Assembly (NCBI GenBank): GCA_002785985.1
Contig: NHNU01000002.1
Location: forward strand, 682,001-746,000
DNA from: Microcyclosporella mali
Taxonomy: Eukaryota > Ascomycota > Dothideomycetes > Mycosphaerellales > Mycosphaerellaceae
Direction of reading: 5' to 3'
DNA length: 64,000 nt
Below the pieces are notes generated by a model. That model saw nothing but the letters and a program-made list of their open reading frames with translations, was not told where the DNA came from and did not search any database. This document shows positions 9,844 to 21,229 of the stretch, piece by piece; position 1 is the stretch's first letter, and each line of letters starts with the position of its first letter. The translations under genes and the position numbers were made by a program.

Positions 9844-12152
9844 TCAACGGTATGAGCCACCGTAGCCACCGCGGCCCATGTACGCAGTGTCGTTGCCGTT
9901 GCCGTTGCCGTATGGACGAGGGAAGTCGGATGGCTGGCCGTAGGGTGGGCGGCCCATGGGGCGTCCACCGTTGCGTCCATCAATCATGCCCGCTGGTGGA
10001 CCTGGGCGGGTCTGAGATGCCTGTTTGGTGCACAGCAGCGCGACACGGGAACCGTACTTGGAGCCGCGAAGGGAAACCATGTGCTTGCGGATGTGGGCGG
10101 CTACGAGCTCGCGACGCTGGGGGTCTCCGTTCGTGAGGATGTACTGGATGAGGTAGTTGCCGAACTGGTCGCCGGAGATGTCAATTAGGGGCATACGTGG
10201 ACGGTCTGGGCGAGCCTCGCACACACGCGCGAGGTAGCGGTCAAGGAAGTCGGCACCACAAATCTTGAGGCATTTCTCGACAACCTTAGAGGCGAACTGG
10301 TCCATGCTGTACTCGGTCGCGAAGCGGATGACGTGGTCTATAGCGCGAGCGCAGTCTGGGATAGAGCCGTGCTCGCAGATGTGCTGAATGCACCAGTTGC
10401 CAAATTGGCCATGAGCAACGACATCGATGCTGGTGAGAACCTCGTTGATGCAAGGGCGCTTGTCCTCTTCCAGACAGTTCTCAAAGATGTTCTGCACGAC
10501 GAGGCTGCCAGTCTCCCCAAGGGCAACCTCGTGCCACATGCCACGGAGCGCCTCGTTGACGTACTTCATGATCTGCGGCGGGGTATCGTTCCAGCGGAGC
10601 TCAAACAGCTTCTGCCAGACGTGGCAGGCATAGCGGTGAATGACTGTCTCAGGAATGCGACGAAGAAGCTCGTGCACCATGATAGCCTTGTACTCTTCAG
10701 GGACAGAGTCGAATGCCTTCTGGACGACGTGGCAGCCGAAGGCATCCATGCTGAGATTGAGAGTGTTGCCGCGGATAGCCTGAGCAATGAGGACAATCTG
10801 CTCAGGGGTACCGTGCTCGAAACAGCGCTGGACCAAGAAGTTGCCGAAGCGGTTGATCATGAGGGGATAAGCCTGGTCGATGATGGCCTTGACAATCTCG
10901 AACTTCTGGTCGGGCGTACCCATCTTAAGCTTCTGCTGAAGGAAGATCGATGCCTGCTGGTCATTGTTGCAGACAATCTTATCGACGATGTACTTCCAGT
11001 TGCAACTCATGTTGCGGTCGAGCAGGCGGCGATAGTTGAGTGGCTCTGTCGTGTTGGAGTAGGTTGGTGCAGACTGATGGGCGGACCACTGTCCACGACC
11101 AATGCCGAACTCGGGCGCAGTGGGCGACAGTTGAGTGCTGGCGCCCATGGGGCCATACATGGCAGGGGCGCCACTCTGAAGGCCGTACTGTGGAGGTCGA
11201 TAAGATGCAGCTGCCAGTGGCACGTAGGCGGAGCGGCTATTGAAGCTGCCGCCGTTTGTGCGGCCATAGCCTTGCGCAGAGTCAAACCTGCCATACGTTA
11301 ATGATGTCTGGCAGTAGTTGCATGGCGGGCGGAGACTTACGAGTGAAGCTGCGGCATGCTGAAATTGGTGCGCTCGTGTGGGGTGGCAATACGGGAATAG
11401 GTGTTCGCCTGAGTCAGCGGGTTCGCAGCGCCTGGCATGGCGTTGGGGCGAGTAGTGTTGGTGCCCGCGATGTTGGCAGCCAGGTGCTGCGCGGCAGGAA
11501 ACGGCGAGCCGATGGCCTCCTCCATGGTGTGCTGAGCAAGGAGTGACTGGGTGAGCTGCAGATTCATCTGCGACACGCGCTCGTTCGCAACCTCGAGTTC
11601 CCTCTTGAGACGGAAGAACTCAGCGGCATCTGGAGGGCCCTCAGAAGTGACCGACCCTGTAGGCGGAGTGTTTGCGAAAGGATCAGTGGCCGACGAAGTG
11701 CTGCTACGACGCTCGTGCTCCTCGAGGTCGCGCTGCTGACGGGCAAGCAGTTCTTGGTGCTGGGCAAGCTTTGCGAGGATCTCGCCGACAGGGATCTCGT
11801 CGACAGGAGCCTCCATGTTAGTGGTGTGATGATTGTTGATGTTCTGGCGCGAGTCAGTGTACGCGCCGCCGAGATATGTAGAGTAGACGAAGGGAGAGGA
11901 GATGTGATCTGGTCGGTGGTGAGGATACTTACAGAAGAGGGAGTGAGACGGTTGGCGAAGCGAGAGGAAGAAAGTGGAAGTGGCATGGCACTCGTAGCGC
12001 GCTTCAGACCAGACTGCGGGTGGGTCTTATGTAAGCATTCGGCTAAGCAGCTTGCGAAGTGAATTTACACATACCTGGTTGCTACGCTCCTTCTCGTCGA
12101 AGATGTTGAAGGAGGCAGATGCCTTCTTGACGGGCGACCCTGTCCGCTCCAT
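9844..12152 (-). CDS. Pumilio/PUF-family RNA-binding protein
   Basis: Binds 3' UTR elements of mRNAs to control their stability or localisation in the cytoplasm. Five exon segments are not needed; four suffice, in transcript order 12075-12152, 11933-12013, 11341-11843 and 9844-11287, giving 701 aa with every junction in frame. The N-terminal half is disordered, with a short helix/coil near residues 60-150 (ILAKLAQHQELLARQQRDLE). The C-terminal half has about eight PUF repeats, recognised by cores such as FGNFLVQRCFEHG, FGCHVVQKAFDSV, FGNWCIQHICEHG and FGNYLIQYILTNG. The tail is Gly/Arg/Pro-rich (GNGNGNDTAYMGRGGYGG). Some repeat cores depart from the usual side chains (YACHVWQ, TGSLVVQ), so the RNA code may differ from canonical Pumilio. 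More 5' exons are possible because the frame stays open a short way upstream. The exact subfamily is not settled. Confidence 0.88.
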
Positions 12153-13004
12153 ACTGATGCCGTCGATAGTGGTACGTGAATGGGCAGGTAGTGGCGGATC
12201 TGATCAAGCACGGGTGTGGCTGGACAGAAACTCGACTGCGCAATGTCGCTGTGCTGCCGATGGCTCGAAGCGACGCAGTACCGTGACGATGGGGAGGGAG
12301 ATGATGAGAGAATTGGGGAGGGGGGTGACTGTACCGTGGATGTTGTTGTCAAGGAGATGACGGAAGTGATGGCGAAGGAACAGTGGCGCCTCAATCGAGG
12401 AAGGTGGCACGGGGTCGTCGTCGTTCGAGACTGCCGTCGGTGGGCGATGATGCGCAAGTGGTTGATCTTTCTTGCGCGGGTGACGGCAGGTGCAGGTGAG
12501 TATGATGAAGAAGACAGAAGTTGCGTCGAAGTGTGGAAGAGGGCAGGCGTTAAATAAGTGAGTGATCACGAAGGAAGAGTGAAGAGAAACGGGCATACGC
12601 AGGGTCCTGGCCGACGCTTTTGAAGGCGCCGCGAGCTTGTCGTAACAATGGCCCTGAATGTGGACGTGAACAGCTTAGCGCGATGGAAGTGAGCAGTCGC
12701 TGCGCATTCACAGCGCGCAAGGTGAACTTCCAGACGCAGCTAGTGGCGGCGCGAAGATGCTGTCAGTCGAGGAGAATGCAGGCGCTTCCATTGTCCGCCA
12801 GGCCTCCGCGAGAATGATCTGGGCACAAACAGGAAAGTTTGGGGCAAAGACAGCAGGAAACGAAGCAGTAAAAGCGAGGACGTACCGTATGTGCTATGGA
12901 GTGCTTGGAAGCTGTCGACCGTGATACCTTCGCACCAATCAATCGCCCTAAGCTGCGTCGAATAGCCCGTGATAGTTCTTTATATGCCCGACTCTTCCTC
13001 TCCC
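12153..13004. other. PUF gene promoter and long CT-rich 5' leader
   Basis: On the minus strand, 12153-12600 is dominated by CCTC/CATC pyrimidine tracts, looking like a long 5' UTR of the PUF gene. Overlapping open frames there (e.g. 12204-12596) encode low-complexity Pro/His/Ser strings and are probably not genes. Confidence 0.4.
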
Positions 13005-15955
13005 CTACTTCAGATATTCATGCGCGCTGAGCCACTCACGAGTGACCTCCAGATCCCTCGCCTTGTACTTGGCGTTGCCCTTGATGGTATCGCTGACGAC
13101 CGCGAGGCCTCGATCGTAACCAGTGTTGTCCTTGTCGCTAAAGAATCTCGTGATGTCCTGTTCGACCTCCTCGCTGGAGAACTTGAGCAAGCTCGTACGG
13201 AGGAAGCGTTCCAGTACCACCATATTACCTCCAAGCTTTTCCCGGATCATCGGCCACTCTTGCTTGACGAACTCCCACACAGTGTCACGCACCTTCGCGT
13301 TGTTACCAAGCGACGCTCCCACAGAATGAAGATCCTGGATCGCGACATTTCCACCGAAGGCGAACTTCAGATAGTCAGCGGCAAGCTCCGGGGTCTGGAC
13401 AGAGCCCATAGACCGCAGCGTGATCTCTCTACCGTCGATGGACTTCGTCTCTTGATACTCCTTTCGCACCGCTTTGTAAGCATCCTCGCCGCCATTTTTG
13501 ATGGAGATCTTGAATACTGCTGCCCGAAGAGAGGGATGGATTGCTTTGGCATCGCCCTCCAAAAATGCTTTGAAGCGTCTCTGCGCTTCTGCAACGACAC
13601 CCTCATGTCCAGCCGTTCCAGCACTGCTGATCAAGAGTGCGCGTAGCTGTCCAGTGAGGTAGTCATCGCCAGGGCCGAACTCCCAGCCAAGCTTGTCCGT
13701 TGCAGCAGTCACAAGTTTCAAAGTGTAGTTGCGCAGACCTTCCGAGACCTGTGCATCCGCAGAGAAGATTGACTTGATCTTGCCTAAGCTCGCAAGCACT
13801 TCGCTCCAAACAAGGTAGTTCGTCTCCGATACAAATCCTTCGATCAGTGACAGGACGCCTGGGGTGGTGCCCTCGCCCGCAACCGCCAACGCACCAGCGT
13901 CGCCCACAACGCCAATCTTGTCCTCCACAGACAGCTTGCCGAGATGCTTGCTCAGCTCGATCAGTCGCTGAGGAGGCAGATTTGTGCGGTAGAAACCGGT
14001 CTGGTCGGCATTGACTTTATAGAAGCTAGTGTCGATGTCACGGTAGGTATCCTGCTTGGTCACGAACGGTTCACGCTGGGCATCCGTGGCCTGAGGACCA
14101 GTCTTCAGACCAAGTGGGATCCACCAGACAGTCTCATCTTCTTCTGGCTGGACTTCACCCGCTGTCAAGAAGCGAGATTGTCTTACACTGATCTGGCCAG
14201 GCTCCTCGGCGACGGTCACGACGGGGAAGCCTATCTTGCGAATCCATGGATCCATGAACGTAGTGACGTCCTGGCCTGATGCTTTGGAAAGGGCAGCCCA
14301 TAGATCGTTGGTTCTGGCGTTGGAGTAAGTATGCGCTTTGAGATAATCTGAGACACCCTTCAAGAAAGTCTTGACGCCAAGGTGCGCGGCGAGCATGCGG
14401 ATAACAGAGCTTCCCTTGAGGTAGCTGATGTGATCAAAAATTTGATCGACTTCGAGAGCATTGCGAACTGGGACCTCGATTGGGTGGCTGGTCCTCAAGG
14501 AGTCAAGCTGGAAGGCCATCTGCATGCTGTCGGTTACAAACTGACCCCAGACATTCCAGTCTGGGTGGAGATGGTCGACAGCATACCAGCCGACCCACGT
14601 TGCAAAACCTTATGAGATCAACATAAGACTCAAGCGTGTGATAGGACTTCGACTTACCTTCGTTGAGCCAAAGCTCGTTCCACCAATCCATTGTTACGAG
14701 ATTGCCAAACCATTGATGGGCTAGCTCGTGGGCGACGACGTAGACGACTCTATTGCGGTACTTCTGATCTGATGCGTACTCATCAAATAGCAGTGCCGTG
14801 GTGCGGTATGTAATCAAACCCCAGTTCTCCATGGCGCCGTGTGACTAAATACTCGGTCAGCTTTGACGTGTTGCATTACCAGAGACGTGTATGGAGACGT
14901 ATGATTGGCTGACAAGCAAGCCATTAGTCTACCGGGAGCATCGAAGCAAGTCCAAAAAGCTTCGTAGGCCTGGGCGAGACTTACAAATTCATGAACGGCG
15001 AGTAAGTCTACTTTTGGCAGAGGGTAATCAATGTCGAAGATCTGTAGCATAATCAGCATGCTCCGAGACTGGTCAAGACGAAAGCTTTGTGGTGCGAACC
15101 TCTGAGAAGTAGTCCACGATCTGATGTGCGCTCTCCAAAGCCAGCTGTCCCTGTTGTTTCAAGCCTCTAGTCGTATAGATCCGAACGGGTAGACTTTTGC
15201 CGTTGTACTTTCTTCTCGTGAAATCCTCGATGTACTCGAAATCACCGAAAGCCCAAGCAAGAAGATATGTCGACATAATTGGCGTCCGCTCAAAGCTTAC
15301 AATCTTGTGGCCGTCCTTGCTCTTTCTGGTCTGGTGTTCGGGCATATTGCTTAAGGCCACCAAGTCTTCAGGAATCTCGATTTCGAAGTCGAAGGTCGCT
15401 TTCAAGTTGGGCTCATCGAAGGAGGGAAAGGCTCGACGTGCATCGGAGCTTTCAAACTGTGTGGAGAACATATAGTGGTTCTCATTGTCGTGAGCAACAC
15501 CCTTGGAAGGGGTGCCGATTGGCTGATACTTCGAGCGGTAGAAACCAGCCATGTGATTGTTTATCACTCCCTCAAAAGCAATCGACAAGATTGCCTTCGG
15601 TGCCTGCTGCAGCTCTTGATCGAAGGTGAAGGTGCATCGTTGGTTTTTCGTGTCGTATGAGACATTCGAGGCCTTGATCGACGACGAGTGCTTTCCAGAG
15701 TCTGCAACAAGCTCGGCGCTGTGGACTTTGAGCTCGTGTGTGTTCAATGTGATTGACTTGGTGGTCTTGTTGATCTTTACTTCAATATCGCACTGGCCCT
15801 TGTACGACCATGGCTCGCCTGGTGTAAGGTCGGTAAGGCTGATTGCATAGTTGATGGGCTTGACACTGTGCAGGACTATCAGCCTAAGCACTGGCGTCCG
15901 ATTCTCCTGCTACAGGATCATACTCTTCTGGGAGTACATCTCTATCGGCCGCCAT
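13005..15955 (-). CDS. M1-family zinc aminopeptidase (AAP1/APE2/PSA type)
   Basis: Cleaves N-terminal residues from peptides, mainly in cytosol. Five exons in transcript order (15924-15955, 15100-15865, 14985-15041, 14658-14844, 13005-14608) give 881 aa, the usual size for yeast Aap1/Ape2-type enzymes. The second intron uses a GTTCGC donor; the third is 140 bp. Key motifs are the exopeptidase GAMENWG loop (about 288-294) and HELAHQW with NEG eighteen residues on, giving zinc ligands His324, His328 and Glu347. The start MAADRDVLPED matches the family's short cytosolic N-terminus. The frame stays open upstream to 16615, so a longer targeted form cannot be excluded. The C-terminal ERAP1-like helical domain is complete. 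Confidence 0.93.
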
Positions 15956-16648
15956 CTTTGTGACGACACTGGATGCTTCAGATGAGCAATGTCGTGTAAT
16001 CTGGAGATGGGTGAGTTGCGGAGAAGGCGAGCCTCGTGCTCTAGTATGCCTCAAAGGCGATTCTGAAGGCGTGTATGGTCCCAAGACGTGGCAATTCACT
16101 CCTTTCGAGCTAGCTTTCGTCTGGAGTGCGCGTATTGCTAAGTTTCGGCATGCGTCCCACTTGAAGAAGCTCGTTGGCACAGGCGTACGATTGTGCGAGA
16201 AAAGCCGCTGCAAACCGAAGAAAGTTCGTACCATCAGACAAGGCGCAATGGCAGGTCCGGGGCGCATTGGCAGGTCCGGGGCGAGGTGGGATGTCACACG
16301 ATATGCGGCTGCGGAGCTTGTGGTAAAGAACAGGAAGGTGGACCCTCGTCCCAACTTTAGCGCATGCCGCGATCGGAATCGCGGCGAACTGCGCGACGAA
16401 CACGATCGCACGTGATCATCCAATGAGCTGCAGAGATATTGGCTATCGGAATAAATGCTCACGCGCAGCCATTCCGACATGATGAATGTATTGTCACTGT
16501 TACTGTAAGGACTAGTAACAGAGTGACTTCGTCCATGCAAGCAGCCTCCTTCAGTCTCCCTGCAACGCCTTACCCATGCATTCATTGCTCTCGTGACCCT
16601 TCTCCCAAATGCCAATCACGCACAGAAACCATATCCATGCATGCGCGC
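15956..16648. other. Intergenic DNA upstream of the M1 aminopeptidase
   Basis: Promoter side of the aminopeptidase and 3' side of the next minus-strand gene. It includes a short direct repeat at 16245-16281. No supported gene. Confidence 0.4.
16245..16281 (+). repeat. Two-copy direct repeat of about 19 bp
   Basis: The unit cgcaatggcaggtccggggcg is followed directly by cgcattggcaggtccggggcg, differing at one base. Only two copies, upstream of the aminopeptidase gene. Confidence 0.7.
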
Positions 16649-17482
16649 TCATATCCGAACGATTACGTCGACGCAGGGTATCCGAAATGATCGCTTCTCC
16701 AATATGCTTCGTAGCCACTCAAATCCGTTGCTTGAGTTCGATATGCCCGTTCCAGCTGACGTGGCCGCCTCTCCCAGCATTCTTTTACGGACCTCTTCCA
16801 TTGCTGCGCTGGCTAGCGATCCGCCTGTGCCGTTGATAGCTGATACTGCCAAGCCTGCCGTCTCGAGCGCAGCATCTCGTAGCGTCGAGTTACCGCTAAG
16901 TAGGGAGGTCGCAGTCTCAGAGAAGGAGGCGGCTATACTGGTGTCCCATCGTGGCTCGAACCAGTCGGCGTTCCAGTCGAACAGGGAGAATATGAGGACA
17001 AACAGTAGGATCTATCGAGATTGGTCAGTAAGGTGGCGGCATTGGGGTGCTGTGACCATACGTACACTGCAGTAGACGCAAGGGCGTGTCAAGACATAGT
17101 TCCCGGTCAAAAAGAGGAGGGCATATATCGGAGGTACGTTGGTCAGAAAGATCTGGCGCATTGCCCGGTCAGTACTTGGAATGTCTTCATGATGCGTGAG
17201 AGGGCGTGCTTACCAGGAGCGGAACCCAGCTGCGGAGACAGAACATGAATGGCACGATCGTGGTTGCACTCAGATTGGGAACGTAGGATCTATCGCATAA
17301 TGCGCAGCGAGGATATTTGTCGCAGAAAATGGGTACTCTCGATGTCAAGTGCACGTACGCAGTGACACGCAGTGAAGGTGACGGGAGGCACCCTAACCTG
17401 ATTGGTACAGGTCCGTGCTTCTTTTGTTCAACACGGGCCGCTTCGAAGCGCTTCCGTCTATCACCGTGCTCTCTACATCCAT
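16649..17482 (-). CDS. Uncharacterised small membrane protein
   Basis: I do not recognise the family. Four exons in transcript order (17409-17482, 17214-17289, 17066-17152, 16649-17011) with three GT-AG introns give a continuous 199-aa frame. Hydrophobic segments are split across exons (TIVPFMFCLRSWVPLL, IFLTNVPPIYALLFLTG and ILLFVLIFSLFDW), suggesting two or three membrane spans. The C-terminal 90 residues are hydrophilic with Asn-glycosylation sites. Intron 1 uses a GTACCA donor chosen because it alone keeps frame, so exon 1 is the weakest part. An in-frame ATG at 17626 would add 48 residues. The PQ-loop gene starts head-to-head at 17757, so the two probably share a promoter. Confidence 0.6.
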
Positions 17483-17756
17483 GGATGTACTGTCAAGACG
17501 ACGACTAATGGTGGCAGAATCCAAACAGCACCATCCTGAGCGTCGCTCGCTCCAAGCATATATTTCCATGAGCTCTTGAGATTGGCTGTCGCTTTCCTTC
17601 TCCTTTGCGCGCGATCTAGTCAGCATGCTTGAATCACAGTTGACTTCCAGGCACCCAACTTTATAAATAAGAAGACGTGGTCATTAGCGTTAGGTGGCAC
17701 CTTCAATACTCCTCTTGATACCGTACAACAACCTGTCTTGCCGACTGGACGCCATA

Positions 17757-18679
17757 ATGTCTGTCGAGTGGGATGGAAACCTTCTGAATAGCCCAGCCGA
17801 TGTAGTCGTTGATAGGTAACAATCAACCTTTATTTACGTTTACAGGTCTGACAGAATGATAGCATTACGCTCGTCTTCACAATCTGTGCCTACACTCCTC
17901 AGATTCTTCGACTGCTACGACTCGGCACTACAAGGGGTATCTCTACATACTACATCCTCTTCAACATCCTCTTCAGCAACGCACAATTGTCTGAAGCTCT
18001 TACCCAGGCTGCGTATGCATGGCCGACAGGCAGTAGGCCAGTGCTAGAACAAATACACGACGGTAAAATTACTGGCTTGTCGGCTTTAGGGGGTGTCCTC
18101 GGTCTCCTGCAGATCTTCATTCAGTGGGCATGCTCTGTTACAGTGTAAGTCTCCGGAGTCTGAAGCCAGCCTTTCTATTAATGGCTATACAGGCTCTTCC
18201 TGCTCGCCCTGAATGGTGTTCGTACTGTGCCTATCATCGCTTTCCTTCATGCCGCGGTAGTCCTTTTCCCGATTGTTGCTACGACCCTACCCAAGGGAGC
18301 GGAACATTCGTGGGGTACGGATATCCGAGGAGCGTTGATCCTCATGTGTAACAACGCTGTTGCACCCTGCTCTGTCATACTACAGTTCTTTCCTCAGCTG
18401 GCAGAGTGGAGAGCTCAGGACGGTAATCCGGGGGTTTTGAGTCTGCTATCGCTTCGCCTGCAAGTCCTAGCTTTCGTGGCCCTTGCGATTCGATGGTCCC
18501 TTCGCCTAGGACGAACCCAGCGCATTCCCTTGAGCGAGGTCGGTTTCATGTACCAGTGGGCGTTCCCTGTTGCAAATTATGCGATACATGCTGTGGGCTG
18601 CGCTATACTGCTGGCTTGCTACGATTCGTCTGCTCGCAGGACTGGAGAGCAAGGTGTTCTGGGAGAAAATGGCTCCTGA
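17757..18679 (+). CDS. PQ-loop-like multispan membrane protein
   Basis: Three exons (17757-17801, 17855-18144, 18193-18679) with introns of 53 and 48 bp give 273 aa. Residues 24-45 contain a PQ-loop signature: TPQILRLLRLGTTRGIS, with Pro30-Gln31 followed by basic residues and Gly-Ile-Ser, as in PQ-loop/SWEET-like solute carriers. Further hydrophobic segments (GLSALGGVLGLLQIFIQW, LFLLALNGVRT, FLHAAVVLFPIVA, VLAFVALAIRW, AIHAVGCAILLACY) suggest six or seven spans. A second PQ repeat is not evident; the segment with IPLSEVGFMYQW lies where one would sit but lacks PQ. Substrate unknown. The first splice (GTAGTC donor) was chosen by frame. The gene is divergent to 16649-17482. Confidence 0.65.
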
Positions 18680-20093
18680 TCAGCTAGACCGGATGACACC
18701 AAGGGGACATGAATCAATGAACAGGCGGCAGCTTGCTTCTATGATGGCCCTACTCAGTCAGTCAGAAAGCTCATACAACGAGGACCTCCCATTCCAGTGT
18801 GGCGCATGCATACTTTCGTTATGGCAGGGTTTCAAACATATTCACGATGCTCACATTCTCCTCAAAGTCTCTCTAAAATTCCGCAGATCTCTAAATCTCT
18901 TCGCGAAGTGAATACCCAGCAGTCGTGGCTCAACGTCGATTTTATGCGCTGTCTCTATCATCCGTCGGCTCTCCGGTGCCTGGCCCATCAGGTTCCCTCT
19001 ATCCTGACGAATTTCAGTAATGTCCCGTCCACAACAAGTTGAGGCGTAACGGGCGGAGTCGGCGAATGCGTGACTTTCATCTGTGGGGTGCGCTGTGGCT
19101 TGGAGCAAATTTACGCAAAACTAGATATGTAGTGGGACGACGATGTGAGGGAGGGTCCGCTCACTCATAATAGGTCGTTCGTGGTCGTCCGCGGCCTGCA
19201 TTTCAGCAGAGATCCGATGCGAATTATGGCACCTCGACATTGTGACGTTGGTGTTACCTATGCGGCAAGTCGCAACCTGTACTATATCCCACACATAATG
19301 CATTGGTAAGGACCTCCGAGCGTACCAGCGGACAAACTTCTACTTAAGATGTCGGAAGCCTTGAGATTCGTGCGTTCGCAGAGCATTTACTGTAATCTAC
19401 GCACGCAATGTGACTATAATTTATATCGATACAGTGTCGCCACATAATATAATGTATAGCCAAGATTCCCTACTATGCAACTCTCGTAACAAAACATATT
19501 GATCCATCGCCAAAAAACTATCTATAGAAAGCGTATTGAAGAAATGTATTTACGTACAATTAGGATGACTTCGTGTTCCTTAGAGTATAATAGGCGTAGA
19601 TCGATTCTGTAGTAGCTGTTCCATAACATAATCGAGTTTTGGCGATGTTCAACCGTCAGAACGTGCGCAGTCTATGTTTCTACGTACCTTCTATACATAC
19701 TCTATTTTGTGAAGTCAAACACTTCCAGTTTGCCTAGGCTTGCCATTCCCTTGAGAAACTCTGACCATATGGACGGTCACAACGGTAATGTTTTTGTCGC
19801 TGCCGACTTGTTGGAGAACTACCCGAACACGAGTGATGGGTGAATTAGTCCGTATCCCAAGCTGCTTAACGATGCCTTCCGATGCTAACATACGGGTGGA
19901 AATGACAAACACGACTTTCTTGTCACAGGATCGGGTGATCGACTGCTGTCCGCAGTTGTGTCTATCTTTGAGCGACTATCTACCAACGAGTGACTGATTA
20001 CAGATGAGCTTGCAACTTAAACGAGCGTTGTTTGACCAAAGTGAACGGGACAGAACTATGAGCCACCCTGAATGGTTTCGAAGGATATACGAC
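18680..20093. other. Gene-poor, AT-rich stretch
   Basis: About 1.4 kb without a supportable gene. 19360-19720 is visibly AT-rich with many TA steps and stops in all frames. I see no transposon ends or long repeats. The base composition could reflect old repeat decay (RIP is typical of these fungi), but that is inference. Confidence 0.4.
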
Positions 20094-20605
20094 TCAAGAG
20101 TGGATGACTTCGACAGATCTTCCTGGACTGACCGTGTAGGTATCCCAGAAAGACCATTTTTCAAGCACGTCTGTTGGATTTGGTTTGCGTAGTTCTTCAT
20201 GTCTGTACAGCTGAGCTCGTTGGACTGGTCGTCTTCAGTCTCATCATAGGCACCGCAAATTGAAGTGGCAGCAGACTTGTGGTGAACGAGGGTGGTGCAA
20301 TCTGGTCGGAAGCGTTAGCAAGATGGCGTTTTTCAGCAGGTTCAGCGACACCTACACGATGCACGTGGGTTCCATTGGGAACATTCAGATGTGCTATCGA
20401 GTTGATTGATTCTACCATGTATCAGTACTACCAACAGAACAAGCTGAGCCCTGTTCACCAACACGCTAGTGACATCGCCAGTCGCAGGCGAGCCGTCGCT
20501 GGTCTGACAAGTGACCCCACTTTGGCGCTTGGCAGCCTGAAGCGGAGTAGCCAGAGCCGATGCGGCGAGGCAAACGGCGAGGGTGGATGTGAGGTTGAGG
20601 TGCAT
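20094..20605 (-). pseudogene. Relic of a KP4-like secreted cysteine-rich protein gene, frameshifted
   Basis: The KP4 family contains small secreted Cys-rich proteins; the founder is a virus-encoded killer toxin of a smut fungus, and genomic homologues occur in many plant-associated fungi. From the ATG at 20605 a clear signal peptide (MHLNLTSTLAVCLAASALA) and a dibasic KR lead into a first Cys block in one frame. Family-like Cys blocks follow in other frames: one around 20250-20310, one with SCTDMKNYANQIQQTC around 20160-20215, and a C-terminal piece with stop at 20094-20096. The frame change between the last two pieces occurs within a few bases, too close for an intron. An earlier change near 20465 also lacks an intron. 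A GT...AG interval between about 20303 and 20414 could be a real intron. As it stands no full-length product is encoded. A sequencing error is a less likely alternative. Confidence 0.6.
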
Positions 20606-20956
20606 CTGTGACATGCTCAGTATGCTGCATGGAGTCAAGCCTGGTGGCTCTATCTACCGCGTTGGATCTGATACCTCTTTTGCGACTTGTTTGAGGGGCT
20701 GAGAGCGAAGTTGAGGTGGTAAGGACCGGTAAACTGAAGTTGTGGAAGAATGATGCTCATGTATATATACTTTCCGTCGGTAGCAGAGACACCTGGACGA
20801 GGTACATGGTGTCACTCGACGAGCAGGCACTCCATCGACGTTACATACATACCGTGCCTCTTGTTTGTCGATTTGGGATCGTAAGTTCGTATACGTCGGT
20901 ATTGCCAACAGAATCACTGAACAGATGCGCTGATCTGTGTGCCGCTTTTATCCCAG
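20606..20956. other. Intergenic DNA between two relics
   Basis: Upstream of both relics. A clear 5' exon for the RNase-like piece was not found; overlapping frames such as 20716-21036 show no signal peptide. Confidence 0.35.
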
Positions 20957-21229
20957 GTTTTATGAGGCGGACGATCCAGAGGTCAAGACCGCTCCGAACG
21001 CCATTCCTGAGTATGCCTTTGGGCAGGCCGGCATGAAGTACCTGGAGTTTCCTATCACCGATCCGATATTTACTGGAGGAGGTGGGGGAGTCAAGGTACA
21101 GATCGTGTGATTGCCATCTCTCCCAGTCCTGGCCAGGGTGGTACTCGTACATTTACGTACTGCCTCGCCATGACTCACAAGGGCGCTGCAACAACTCGCG
21201 CATTTCTCCCCTGCGCCGCGGCACCATAG
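20957..21229 (+). pseudogene. Relic of a guanyl-specific ribonuclease (N1/T1 fold) gene
   Basis: The N1/T1 family comprises small secreted fungal ribonucleases. After a possible acceptor (tcccag) one frame reads an acidic stretch and then YLEFPI, the position of the catalytic Glu, ending in a Gly-rich turn. A second frame continues with TDRV (catalytic Arg), FTYC and MTHKGA (catalytic His), and stops at 21227-21229. The two frames meet in the G-rich run ggaggaggtggggga (21073-21087), so the break is an indel in a run prone to slippage. No start exon or signal peptide is identified. It may be a decayed gene, or an intact one with an assembly error in the G run. Confidence 0.5.

Noticed and set aside
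10333..11301. Long plus-strand frame (322 aa) opposite the PUF gene
   Set aside because: It is the antisense shadow of the PUF repeats; composition mirrors the coding strand and no family motif appears.
16950..16966. ggctcgaaccag, resembling a tRNA T-loop on the minus strand
   Set aside because: It lies inside a coding exon (WFEPRW) and no cloverleaf arms pair around it.
18570..18911. Frame running on from the PQ-loop gene in another phase
   Set aside because: Starts inside the last exon of the PQ-loop gene and has no features after its stop codon.
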